In this document: one piece after another, positions 8,271 to 15,232 of the stretch
Layout of the letters: each line of letters begins with the position of its first letter
Numbering within the stretch: position 1 is the stretch's first letter
Assembly: GCA_002412985.1 (NCBI GenBank)
Contig: DHWC01000122.1
Coordinates: 1-19,664 of the forward strand
Source of the DNA: Methylocystaceae bacterium UBA5192
Lineage (GTDB): Bacteria > Pseudomonadota > Alphaproteobacteria > Rhizobiales > Beijerinckiaceae
Reading direction: 5' to 3'
Length of the DNA: 19,664 nucleotides
Notes under the pieces: model-generated
Databases searched by the model: none
Told to the model about the DNA's origin: nothing
The model's input: the letters and a program-made list of their open reading frames with translations, nothing else
Program-made: the position numbers and the translations under genes

Positions 8271-8534
8271 TTACTGTTTACCGCGTTCTTTCTGAATCTG
8301 GTCAGCAAGCGCTTCAATAAGACTTTTAACATCTTTTGCTTCCTGGAGAGAGCCGTCCATCGGAATGTAGACGTTAAATTTCTCTTCTAGCGCCGTAAGA
8401 ATCATAACAATGTCAACAGACTTGAGATCAAGACTTTCAATTGTTGCATCCGGCGTAATCTTAGAAATATCAACCATGCCCTCGGAAGCAATTACCTCTT
8501 TAATCTCTTGAATTAATTGCGTGTTATCTGTCAC
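8271..8534 (-). CDS. Acyl carrier protein, dedicated
   Basis: First gene of the operon; 87 aa from the GTG at 8534. It has the four-helix ACP pattern with the probable phosphopantetheine serine S39 in ESLDLKSVDIVMIL and the acidic helix II that follows. The usual Asp-Ser-Leu is replaced by Lys-Ser-Val, a clear departure from housekeeping AcpP. A longer reading from 8564 is open, but the GTG has a near-perfect GGAGGG five bases upstream and gives an ordinary ACP N-terminus, so it is preferred. The likely role is a specialised carrier for the chain built by the downstream ketosynthase, dehydratase and reductase, comparable in concept to NodF or AcpXL. No phosphopantetheinyl transferase is in the window. 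Confidence 0.88.
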   Translation of the reverse strand: MTDNTQLIQEIKEVIASEGMVDISKITPDATIESLDLKSVDIVMILTALEEKFNVYIPMDGSLQEAKDVKSLIEALADQIQKERGKQ

Positions 8535-8838
8535 AAATCCCTCCGTTCGGGTCTCTCCGGCCACAACAGGCAGACGCTGAATCCAGTGATGGAAGCGCTG
8601 GGACGCCGGGACATATCATCTTGGCTCAGCACGGTCTCGGAGTTACGAGTCCTAAATCGATGTATTAGGGCTCGGTTCCGGGGTCGGAGAGGCCCCTGTC
8701 GCGTAAGGCGACACTTAACCTGGTTACGGGTTTTAGCGACGAAAATCAAAGGGGGTGTATTGCCCCGGCATGTTTCCTGTGGCCCAAGGCGTCGCTTCAT
8801 GCGAAAAGGCGCGGGAAACTTGAGGGGTTCGAGATAAA
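8535..8838. other. Gene-free divergent region between ACP operon and mutA, with serial hairpins
   Basis: No convincing gene. It should hold the promoters for both the ACP operon (-) and mutA (+), but I cannot identify clean -35/-10 pairs. Several inverted repeats follow one another: CCTAA/TTAGG at about 8651-8669, GGGGTC/GGCCCC at 8680-8696 (one G-U pair), TGTCGC/GCGACA at 8697-8713 with a 5-nt loop, and AACC/GGTT just after. They could be a structured leader on either strand. I looked for cobalamin-riboswitch conserved elements because of mutA and did not find them. Confidence 0.5.
8680..8713. repeat. Two adjacent perfect or near-perfect hairpins
   Basis: GGGGTC-GGAGA-GGCCCC (8680-8696) is followed without a gap by TGTCGC-GTAAG-GCGACA (8697-8713). 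Each has a 6-bp stem and a 5-nt loop. Neither is followed by a T-tract on either strand, so they do not look like intrinsic terminators. A regulatory RNA leader or protein-binding site is possible. Confidence 0.4.
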
Positions 8839-10704
8839 ATGACTGCGCAAGAGACTGCAATCACAGGGGTTTTTCCACAGGCTAACGAGGCCGAATGGCG
8901 CAAACTTGTTGATCGGGCGCTTAAAGGCGGTTCTTTTGACGCCCTTGTTTCAAAAACATATGACGCCATCAATTTGGTTCCCCTTTATGCGCGTGCGCAG
9001 ACGGCTGGACCGAAGGCCTATCGCCGAACGCCCGGGCGCTGGTCTATTCTGTCGCGCTTTGACCATGCAATGCCGGAAGTGGCGAATCAGCTTGCGCTCG
9101 AAAATCTTGAAGGCGGAGCAGATGGGTTGCATGTTGTGTTTGCTGGCGCGCAGGGTTCCTACGGCGGCGGTCTAACTGGCGATAGCGAAGAAATGATCGC
9201 CGTCGCCTTTGATAAGGTGCGTTTTGATTTCAGTATTCCGATAATCATCGAGCAATCTCCGCTCGCGCCTCGCGCTACAGAATCAATTTTGCGTTTTATC
9301 GACCGCCATCATGTCGAGCCTTCTTTGACGCGCGTATCGTTTGGATATGATCCAATCGGCCTGCAAGCTTTACATGGATTTCTTGCGCAGCCGTGGGCCA
9401 GCACATCCAAGCATTTTGCTGAAAACGTGAAGCAAGTCGCCGCCAAGGGGTTTAAAATTGGCGCAGCAGTTGCTGATGCGCGTGTCATTCACTCAGCAGG
9501 CGGTACTGAAAGTCAAGAGTTAGCTTTTGCACTCGCTACAGCGCTCGCGTACCTTCGTGCTTTGGCGGATAATGGCGTGAGTATTGATGAGGCCCGCAGT
9601 CTAATAGCCTTCCGTTTTGCAGTCGATGCAGATGAGTTTTTGAGCGTCGCAAAATTTAGAGCCATTCGGCGACTCTGGGCGCGAGTCGAGGAGGTTTGCG
9701 GCCTCCAACCAAAGCCCGCGCTCGTTTCCGCTGAAACTGCTTGGCGCATGATGTCTCGTCTCGATCCATGGAATAATATTTTAAGAGGTACTTTGGCGAC
9801 ATTCTCTGCCGCAATCGGAGGCGCTGATACCATTACTGTATTGCCCTTTACACAAGCGCTGGGAGCTCCAGATGCTTTTGCGCATCGTCTTGCTCGCGAT
9901 ACGCAGCTTGTGTTGCAAGATGAGTCTCATCTAGAGGCAGTTGACGATCCAACCAGTGGGGCGGGTAGTTTCGAAGCCTTAACGCAAGAATTATGTGGTC
10001 GAGCGTGGGATGATTTTCAGAAAATTGAAGCACAAGGGGGTGTTTCGAAAGCACTTGAAAATGGTACGCTTCAAGGAAGTCTTGCCGAAACTGCCGGTTT
10101 AAGAGCAAAGAATATAGCGCGAGCGAGAGAAAAACTCATTGGCGTTAATGAATTCCCAGATATTCATGAAAAAGAACTTCATGTGCTTTCGTCATATGAT
10201 ACGCGGTGGCGCAGCTTAACGGCGCCTAAGGGCGCATTGACTTCGCCAGCCATAACCCCTCGTCGGCTTTCAGAGCCATTTGAAGCTTTACGAGATGCTT
10301 CAGACGTCTTTCTTAAACAAATCGGCGCTAGACCAAAAATTTTTCTAGCTAATCTTGGTCCTATCGCTGCTTTCACTGCACGTGCAAATTTTTCTAAAAA
10401 CTTTTTTGAAGCAGGCGGCATCGAAGCAATTTTTGGCCCTGAGACAGACAAAAATGACGATATTATAGAAGCTTTTCGTAAATCTGGGGCAAGACTCGCC
10501 TGCCTTTGTTCAAGCGATCGTTTCTATGGCGAAAAAGGGGAGCAACTGGCCAAAGAATTAAAGCAAGCCGGCGCCAAGCTTTACCTAGCTGGAAGACCAG
10601 GTGAATTAGAGCAAAAAATGCGTCAGTCTGGCATAGAGCGCTTCATCTATGTTGGATGTGATATGTATGAGATTTTACGTGATGCATTCGATGAGGCAAA
10701 ATGA
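8839..10704 (+). CDS. mutA: Methylmalonyl-CoA mutase small (beta) subunit
   Basis: A 621-aa protein matching the small subunit of heterodimeric adenosylcobalamin-dependent methylmalonyl-CoA mutase, which interconverts methylmalonyl-CoA and succinyl-CoA. The N-terminal substrate-barrel region includes GRWSILSRFDHAMPEVANQ (about 67-85) and the ENLEGGADGLHV block; TITVLPFTQALGAPDAFAHRLARDTQLVLQDESHL is the conserved end of the barrel. The C-terminal Rossmann domain (about 495-621) lacks the DxHxxG cobalamin motif, as expected for the non-B12-binding subunit. Normally mutB follows directly; here the next gene instead encodes a small secreted protein. Either mutB lies elsewhere or the subunit has been separated. 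The start ATG has only a modest GAGGGG-like sequence 13 nt upstream. Confidence 0.9.
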   Translation: MTAQETAITGVFPQANEAEWRKLVDRALKGGSFDALVSKTYDAINLVPLYARAQTAGPKAYRRTPGRWSILSRFDHAMPEVANQLALENLEGGADGLHVVFAGAQGSYGGGLTGDSEEMIAVAFDKVRFDFSIPIIIEQSPLAPRATESILRFIDRHHVEPSLTRVSFGYDPIGLQALHGFLAQPWASTSKHFAENVKQVAAKGFKIGAAVADARVIHSAGGTESQELAFALATALAYLRALADNGVSIDEARSLIAFRFAVDADEFLSVAKFRAIRRLWARVEEVCGLQPKPALVSAETAWRMMSRLDPWNNILRGTLATFSAAIGGADTITVLPFTQALGAPDAFAHRLARDTQLVLQDESHLEAVDDPTSGAGSFEALTQELCGRAWDDFQKIEAQGGVSKALENGTLQGSLAETAGLRAKNIARAREKLIGVNEFPDIHEKELHVLSSYDTRWRSLTAPKGALTSPAITPRRLSEPFEALRDASDVFLKQIGARPKIFLANLGPIAAFTARANFSKNFFEAGGIEAIFGPETDKNDDIIEAFRKSGARLACLCSSDRFYGEKGEQLAKELKQAGAKLYLAGRPGELEQKMRQSGIERFIYVGCDMYEILRDAFDEAK

Positions 10705-11084
10705 ATAGAGGCGTTTTAGTCGTGCTGTTCAGTCTGATTATCGGTGATGCTTGGGCAGCGGCATCAAAATCGACTGAGCCTGTGGGGTCAGGAAAAGCAA
10801 ACGGTGTTTGGTCCGTGCAGGCGACAACGAGCGTAGGCGCCTGCTCAAACTTGATCCCAGATAGTTTGGTTATCGTAGATAATAAAATATCTGAAACAAC
10901 TGGAACCAATGTTTCAGTTTGGGGATATATAGATGAAACTGGCGCGATTACCGCGCGCTTCACAAGCTCAGATGAGCATGTCGTGCGTTTTCACGGGCGG
11001 TTCAGAGGGTCAAATGGCGCTGGCGCTTGGTCTTCTTCAACAGATCTATGCGGAGGAAGTTGGCGTGCCGTGCGTCAGCAGTAA
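10701..11084 (+). CDS. Small secreted protein of unknown function
   Basis: A 127-aa protein with a signal peptide (about 1-20, ending DAWA-A). The mature part is beta-rich and Gly/Trp/Ser-rich: GVWSVQ near 35, C48, a central stretch with VWGYIDETGAITARF (74-87), HGRFRGSNGAGAW (98-110), and a closing C117-GGSWRA. The spacing of Trp and two Cys resembles a widespread but uncharacterised family of short exported alphaproteobacterial proteins; the two cysteines may form a disulfide. Its ATG overlaps the mutA stop (ATGA), so it is translationally coupled to a cytosolic enzyme of apparently unrelated function. It is convergent with the L,D-transpeptidase gene, 19 nt between stops. No function is assigned. 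Confidence 0.78.
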   Translation: MNRGVLVVLFSLIIGDAWAAASKSTEPVGSGKANGVWSVQATTSVGACSNLIPDSLVIVDNKISETTGTNVSVWGYIDETGAITARFTSSDEHVVRFHGRFRGSNGAGAWSSSTDLCGGSWRAVRQQ

Positions 11085-11103
11085 TTGACCGCATTTCATA
11101 AAA

Positions 11104-12405
11104 CTAGTTTTCATTTTCTTCATTATGCAACAGGCCATTAGATCCCGCTTGTTGTGTTGCCTGCGCACCGGAGGGAGGAGCCATGGTAGCGGCGTCTACA
11201 ACGCCAAGACCATCGCGTTGGTAGATATCATCTCTAAATTGAGTAACGCCATCGGGCGCTCCCCAACCAGTTACATAAACCCAGTAAACAGGCACGGCAG
11301 GCGTAATTTTGACGTCTACGCGTTCACCAGAAGCAATAACTTGATCAATGTGGTCGCGATCCCATCCAGGGGTCTCTCGGAGTAAAAAGGCAACATAGTC
11401 GCGCACATTTTGTAGTCGAATGCAGCCCGATGATACAAAACGAAAATCATCTCCAAATACGCCTTTGGCGGGCGTATCGTGCATATACACGCCATAGGGG
11501 TTCGCGATATCAATACGAACCACGCCAAGAGAATTAAAATCGCCGCCAATATCCTGACGAAATTTATAATTCATCGCATCCAACGAGCGCCAGTTAATTT
11601 GCTCAGGCTGAAGCTCCTGCCCATCCTTATTATAGACGCGAATATGGCTATCGCGAAGGTAATTTGGATCAGCCTGCATCTTAGGAATTAGATCTTTGCG
11701 AATGACCGATGCGGGCACAGTCCAGAATGGGTTAAAATTAATCTGGATTGCTTTTGTCTGCATAACTGGCGACTGTCGATCAATTTTGCCAACGCCAGCA
11801 ATATGATGGGTGACCACTACGCCATTTTCTACTGTTTCGACTTGCGCAGCAGGGATGTTGGCGGTGACATATCTATTGCCAAGGTCTTTTGAAAAACTCC
11901 GCAAGCGCACCAGATTAGTCTCGAGTTGACGGAGACGGGTTTCAGCGGGCACATTGAGCGCAGTGAAGGTTTGTTGGTTGACTATGCCTGTTTCAATTAT
12001 TCCATGACGCGCCTGGAACCTTCGCACGGCCGCTTCAACATAAGAATCAAAAATTGGGCTTGCGCCAGTTTCAGAGCCAATGTCTCCCGATATAATTAAT
12101 CTTTTCCTCAATACTGAGACGGCTGGACTGTTCGTCCCAAGTCTAAGCTGGTGCGTCGAGGAAACTTGGGGCCAGCCACCATTAGCGACAATATTACGGA
12201 AGCGATCAATGGCCGCCTCTGTCGCTACGACAGTCTGCTCAGATAAAATAGGCGTCGTTGATCTTGAAACTGTAAGGCGTGCGTCAGCATCATAGCGTTG
12301 CGCCCACTCTGCTTGTTCTTCCGCTCGAGCCGAGCCGACCGTCACTTGGCTGAGCGTCGCCAAGAGAAGGCTAGCGGAAAGCTGAAAGATCGCATAATTG
12401 CGCAC
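11104..12405 (-). CDS. L,D-transpeptidase, YcbB-like, with peptidoglycan-binding domain
   Basis: Periplasmic enzyme that makes 3-3 cross-links in peptidoglycan or attaches proteins to it. Starting at the GTG at 12405 gives 433 aa with a clean signal peptide ending GSARA. A GTG 27 nt upstream (12432) is open but has no ribosome-binding site, whereas GGAG lies 6 nt before 12405. Numbering from 12405: a PG_binding_1-like domain at about 88-150 (LRLGTNSPAVSVLRKRL, FQARHGI...G.VNQQTFTALN) and a YkuD catalytic domain at about 177-350 with H309 (YMHDTPAK) and the SSGCIRL motif containing nucleophile C328. Short C-terminal low-complexity tail. Family identity is very firm. Confidence 0.92.
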   Translation of the reverse strand: MRNYAIFQLSASLLLATLSQVTVGSARAEEQAEWAQRYDADARLTVSRSTTPILSEQTVVATEAAIDRFRNIVANGGWPQVSSTHQLRLGTNSPAVSVLRKRLIISGDIGSETGASPIFDSYVEAAVRRFQARHGIIETGIVNQQTFTALNVPAETRLRQLETNLVRLRSFSKDLGNRYVTANIPAAQVETVENGVVVTHHIAGVGKIDRQSPVMQTKAIQINFNPFWTVPASVIRKDLIPKMQADPNYLRDSHIRVYNKDGQELQPEQINWRSLDAMNYKFRQDIGGDFNSLGVVRIDIANPYGVYMHDTPAKGVFGDDFRFVSSGCIRLQNVRDYVAFLLRETPGWDRDHIDQVIASGERVDVKITPAVPVYWVYVTGWGAPDGVTQFRDDIYQRDGLGVVDAATMAPPSGAQATQQAGSNGLLHNEENEN

Positions 12406-12440
12406 CGAAGACTCCAATTCTTTCAAGGTCACGGGTTTTT

Positions 12441-12463
12441 ACCGGCGGTTTTGAAAAGCCGGT
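12441..12463. repeat. Inverted repeat upstream of the L,D-transpeptidase
   Basis: ACCGGC and GCCGGT separated by 11 nt form a 6-bp stem, 36-58 nt before the preferred GTG (12405). A second perfect repeat, CCTCTT-GATTAT-AAGAGG, sits at 12503-12520; read on the minus strand its centre contains TATAAT, a possible -10 box, but no good -35 was found. Either could belong to the transpeptidase leader or promoter. Confidence 0.3.
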
Positions 12464-12596
12464 GGCTTCAAGCCTAGCAACAGTTTTGATGTGGGGGTGA
12501 TTCCTCTTGATTATAAGAGGCGAATAGTCCGGCGAATTTGTGGCCATTTGGTCTCTGGAGCACAGATTATGGGCGTTTTCTCATGTTTTGAGCTCC

Positions 12597-13151
12597 TTAG
12601 GCCGGGGTTTTTATCAGCCCACCGTCGTCCCCGCCAATGTCATGGAGCGCCCGTTGAGTAAAATTAAAACGTTCTGCAAGTCGATTTATTGGATATCTTT
12701 TTAAGGCCTTATTGTAGTCTCTGATTAAACCAGATAGCGCCAGGCGCGATGCTTTCAAAGACTCCTCGATCCGTTGCATTTCGCAATGGAAAGAACAAAA
12801 TTCATCGGATAACCTCAATAGGGGAATTTGTTGCGCGAGCTGAAATAAGCGCAGGACGGCTTCATCTACGCGTCGCTCAGCGAGCAATCGGGCGTTGGGA
12901 GAAGCGATGCGGAGCGCATCGGAGTGAATTTTTACAATTTGTTCAAGATTATCACGGTCATTTATAGTCAGTGCGCGCAGAGCTTGGATGAGTTCATTTA
13001 ACATATGATGGCGCTGTTTTAAGAGACGCTCAATGTTGTCGGTTTGCGCTAGGCAGAGAGCGTCAAGAAATACAATGCGTTGACAAAGCGACCAAAGACA
13101 TAATGCAATGCTTACGATCACACCGAAAAGAAATAATAAGAATAGCGCCAT
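12597..13151 (-). CDS. LemA-like membrane-anchored coiled-coil protein
   Basis: A 184-aa protein with one N-terminal membrane segment (about 3-24) followed by long amphipathic helices. The layout and the C-terminal motif LIRDYNKALKRYPINRLAERFNF (about 144-166) match the LemA family signature (paired helices, YN..V..FP..lia...F). The region QRHHMLNELIQALRA aligns with the family's NLV-x3-Y helix but is divergent. LemA proteins are small inner-membrane helical-bundle proteins of uncertain role, sometimes encoded next to metalloproteases, none of which is visible here. The ATG at 13151 has AAGAGG 7-8 nt upstream. Family membership is likely but remote. Confidence 0.65.
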   Translation of the reverse strand: MALFLLFLFGVIVSIALCLWSLCQRIVFLDALCLAQTDNIERLLKQRHHMLNELIQALRALTINDRDNLEQIVKIHSDALRIASPNARLLAERRVDEAVLRLFQLAQQIPLLRLSDEFCSFHCEMQRIEESLKASRLALSGLIRDYNKALKRYPINRLAERFNFTQRALHDIGGDDGGLIKTPA

Positions 13152-13254
13152 AGCCCAACCTCTTGAGGAATGAGCAGTATTTCAGAAAAGTTTAAAAAGA
13201 AGGTTAGTGACTGGTAAATTTATGGATTATTACGGGATAAATAATAAAAAACTT

Positions 13255-13986
13255 TTAATAAACGCTTCTCCAGCCGTCTCGCTCGAGGCGCTCTTGAGGG
13301 AGGTAGCGGGATTTATACGCCATTTTTGGCGAGCCATCGACCCAATACCCCAAGTAGAGATAGGGCTTATTTGCCGATTTTGTGCGGAGTATATGATCGA
13401 GAATCATAAAAACGCCTAACGATCTTTCTCTCATCATTGGGTCGTAGAAAGAATAAACCATAGATAATCCATCGCTGAGATGGTCGGTTAGACAGCAGGC
13501 GACAAGGGCGCCAGCGGGATCGTGTAGGGATCTATGACGGTATTCAATTATTTGCGTTTCAACATAGCTGTCCTCAATCATCATCTGATAATCATTAAAA
13601 CTCATATCCGCCATTCCGCTTTCTTCGTGGCGCCCGCGAACATAGCGTTGAAATAGACTGAATTGTTCAGTGCTGGCGCGCTTGTGCTGAGATATGGCTG
13701 TCAGATCTGTGTTTCTGCGTATTATACGCTGTTGTGTGCGCGAAGGTTTAAATTCATTTGATCTCACGCGGACAGAAATGCAGGCAGTGCATCCCTCGCA
13801 GGCAGGTCGATAGCCAATTGTTTGTGAGCGGCGAAATCCAGCGAGAGTTAGGGCGTTATTCAATGTTTTTGCGCGCAGGCCGACAAGATGGGTGAAAACT
13901 TTTCTCTCCATACGGCCAGGCAAGTAAGGGCATGGCGTTTCGGAGGTAATATAAAATTGTGTCGTGTCGCGGAGTTCTTTGGTCAA
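13255..13986 (-). CDS. bpt: Aspartate/glutamate leucyltransferase (Bpt)
   Basis: Transfers leucine from Leu-tRNA to proteins starting with Asp or Glu, marking them for ClpS/ClpAP degradation (bacterial N-degron pathway); cytosolic. Conserved blocks are CPYLPGRMERKVFTHLVG, GFRRSQTIGYRPACEGCTAC with the cysteine cluster, SVRV, QYSLF-like EQFSLFQRY, and near the end the Y-L-Y-L-GYW...MAYKSR block that forms the acyltransferase active-site region. A TTG at 14019 gives 254 aa; the TTG at 13986 gives 243 aa starting MTKELRDTTQFY, which better matches family N-termini. Neither has a strong ribosome-binding site. It shares strand with the LemA-like and RDD genes, but gaps of 103 and 58 nt leave an operon uncertain. 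Confidence 0.93.
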   Translation of the reverse strand: MTKELRDTTQFYITSETPCPYLPGRMERKVFTHLVGLRAKTLNNALTLAGFRRSQTIGYRPACEGCTACISVRVRSNEFKPSRTQQRIIRRNTDLTAISQHKRASTEQFSLFQRYVRGRHEESGMADMSFNDYQMMIEDSYVETQIIEYRHRSLHDPAGALVACCLTDHLSDGLSMVYSFYDPMMRERSLGVFMILDHILRTKSANKPYLYLGYWVDGSPKMAYKSRYLPQERLERDGWRSVY

Positions 13987-14044
13987 TCGAATTAAATTTC
14001 TGTGGTTATTCGTGAGCAAGGAGAATTTATCTTAGTGGATTTGA

Positions 14045-14524
14045 TTAATTGCTGCGACGAATGACGATGACGTCTGCGATAATATCATGCAAGCATCGTT
14101 TGTCTTTATTAAAAAGAGAAGCTAGCAGCAGCGGCGGCAAAAGCCAGGTCACATAAAAAAGGACGGCATGAACGGCTGCTTGAAGAAACGACGCCGGCGC
14201 ACCATTGAGGGCCCGCATTTCAAGATCCATAAAAGCCATGCCAGGAGTAGCCAGACGCGCGCCAGATATTGTTAGGCCATTGTAAAAAAATGCAACAATA
14301 GGAAAAAGAGGCGGGAGTAATAGGGCAGACATGCCGAAGCTAAGAATTAATAGGCTTATGAATACAGCGGCCGATAATGTTGAGACAATTAAAAGATCAA
14401 GGCAGACCGCTATGATCCGACGGGTGCGCACCCCCTCTAAGGCCTGAGGTGGGATTAAGGGTGCGTTCAAGATGTTGGGGGCGCTGCCAACTTTGGAATT
14501 TTGATCCAATTCTTTATCACTCAT
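14045..14524 (-). CDS. RDD family membrane protein
   Basis: A 159-aa integral membrane protein. The RDD signature is visible: R36 and D43 in RRIIAVCLDLLIV at the start of the first helix, the TPGM turn (93-96) after the second helix, a third helix (about 115-140), and the closing HDIIADVIVIRR (146-157). Three membrane segments are predicted by hydrophobicity. The family has no single established function; some members are linked to ion transport. The start ATG has AGGA 9 nt upstream. It is divergent from gapR, with 199 nt shared upstream sequence. Confidence 0.88.
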   Translation of the reverse strand: MSDKELDQNSKVGSAPNILNAPLIPPQALEGVRTRRIIAVCLDLLIVSTLSAAVFISLLILSFGMSALLLPPLFPIVAFFYNGLTISGARLATPGMAFMDLEMRALNGAPASFLQAAVHAVLFYVTWLLPPLLLASLFNKDKRCLHDIIADVIVIRRSN

Positions 14525-14723
14525 ATGTTAAGTCCTAAACGCATCAGGCTGGAAATAAGATGTTGACTTATTTTTGCACGCTTTCAAGCCCTACATCATA
14601 GGAAAGCGGGGATTAACGACATGATTGCCTTGACGCCAGAGCCCTAAGGCGTAAAGCATTTTAAAAGTTAGGCTCAATTTACTCAGGCGCAGTCCAATTG
14701 CGTCCCGCATCGGGAATGATTTC

Positions 14724-14966
14724 ATGAAATCGAATGCCGTGAATACTAGCCATCTGCGCGCATTTATAGAGCGCATCGAAAAGCTCGAGGAAGAAAAGCG
14801 AGCTATCGCAGATGATATTAAAGATGTTTATGCTGAGGCAAAAGGTACGGGATTTGATGCAAAAGTGATGCGTAAAATCGTATCGATAAGGCGTCAGGAT
14901 AAAAGTAAACGGCAAGAAGAAGAAGAGATTCTCGACCTCTATCTTACCGCTCTGGGTATGGAGTAG
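14724..14966 (+). CDS. gapR: GapR (DUF2312) nucleoid-associated protein
   Basis: An 80-aa, highly charged helical protein almost certainly GapR: HLRAFIERIEKLEEEKRAIADDI, DVYAEAKGTGFD, RKIVSIRRQD and a closing EEEILDLYLTALGM are near-identical to the alphaproteobacterial family (Caulobacter GapR is 89 aa). GapR forms clamp-like multimers on overtwisted, AT-rich DNA ahead of replication and transcription machinery and aids topoisomerases and chromosome segregation. The N-terminus is slightly shorter than usual. It has its own upstream region, with TTGACG at 14630-14635 as a possible -35 but no convincing -10. It is monocistronic, followed by a 266-nt gene-free stretch. Confidence 0.95.
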   Translation: MKSNAVNTSHLRAFIERIEKLEEEKRAIADDIKDVYAEAKGTGFDAKVMRKIVSIRRQDKSKRQEEEEILDLYLTALGME

Positions 14967-15014
14967 AGCGCAACTATTTGGGTCAAGCTTTTCTAGGATC
15001 TTTGCGCTTGCAAT

Positions 15015-15059
15015 TGTAGTTTAAGAGCTGAGACAATTCGATGTAATGTTGAAACTACA
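15015..15059. repeat. 8-bp inverted repeat, 29-nt loop
   Basis: TGTAGTTT at 15015-15022 is the exact reverse complement of AAACTACA at 15052-15059. It lies 49 nt after the gapR stop. A T-rich run begins about 5-15 nt after the right arm, so it may contribute to gapR transcript ending. Confidence 0.35.
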
Positions 15060-15083
15060 GGAAATTTTCTACTTTTTTCTCTA

Positions 15084-15121
15084 TATAGCTGGTTTATCGA
15101 GGTTGACTATTTTCAGCTATA
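15084..15121. repeat. 8-bp inverted repeat, 22-nt loop
   Basis: TATAGCTG at 15084-15091 is the exact reverse complement of CAGCTATA at 15114-15121. The left arm overlaps a TATATA tract. It could be an RNA stem or an operator-like site; no adjacent start codon makes its target obvious. Confidence 0.35.
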
Positions 15122-15232
15122 AAGAGATTTGCCTAAACTATTTTTGCGTATTCAAGGAAGCGTGAAGAAGCTGTCGTTCCCCTTTTACCACTCATAGGGC
15201 CTGTTGGCTGATCGTCGCTTTAGGAAGCCTTG

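Larger units (their letters stand above)
14967..15232. other. Gene-free convergent stretch with two long inverted repeats
   Basis: Lies between the ends of gapR (+) and the GNAT gene (-). No coding region is seen. Two perfect 8-bp inverted repeats occur: TGTAGTTT (15015-15022) with AAACTACA (15052-15059), loop 29 nt; and TATAGCTG (15084-15091) with CAGCTATA (15114-15121), loop 22 nt, followed by a TATAAAG-like AT-rich tract. They are not classic intrinsic terminators because the loops are long and T-tracts do not follow directly. A small RNA or a bidirectional termination region is possible. Confidence 0.4.

Noticed and set aside
7035..8534. Housekeeping fabF-acpP
   Set aside because: No fabD or fabG/fabH context, the ACP serine region is atypical (KSV), and the genes head a glycosyltransferase operon.
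2995..8534. Bacterial sphingolipid (ceramide) biosynthesis cluster
   Set aside because: ACP, SDR and a ceramide-glucosyltransferase-like enzyme are suggestive, but no serine palmitoyltransferase or ceramide synthase is in the window; kept only as an alternative.
8535..8838. Cobalamin riboswitch upstream of mutA
   Set aside because: Considered because mutA is B12-dependent, but the conserved B12-box-like and core elements were not found on either strand.
8531..8860. Open reading of 109 codons on the minus strand in the divergent region
   Set aside because: Composition is Arg/Pro-rich and shadow-like, it runs across the ACP start signal and the mutA start, and has no recognisable domain.
14591..14915. 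Two minus-strand open readings overlapping gapR
   Set aside because: They are antisense shadows of the highly conserved gapR gene, with no domain features.
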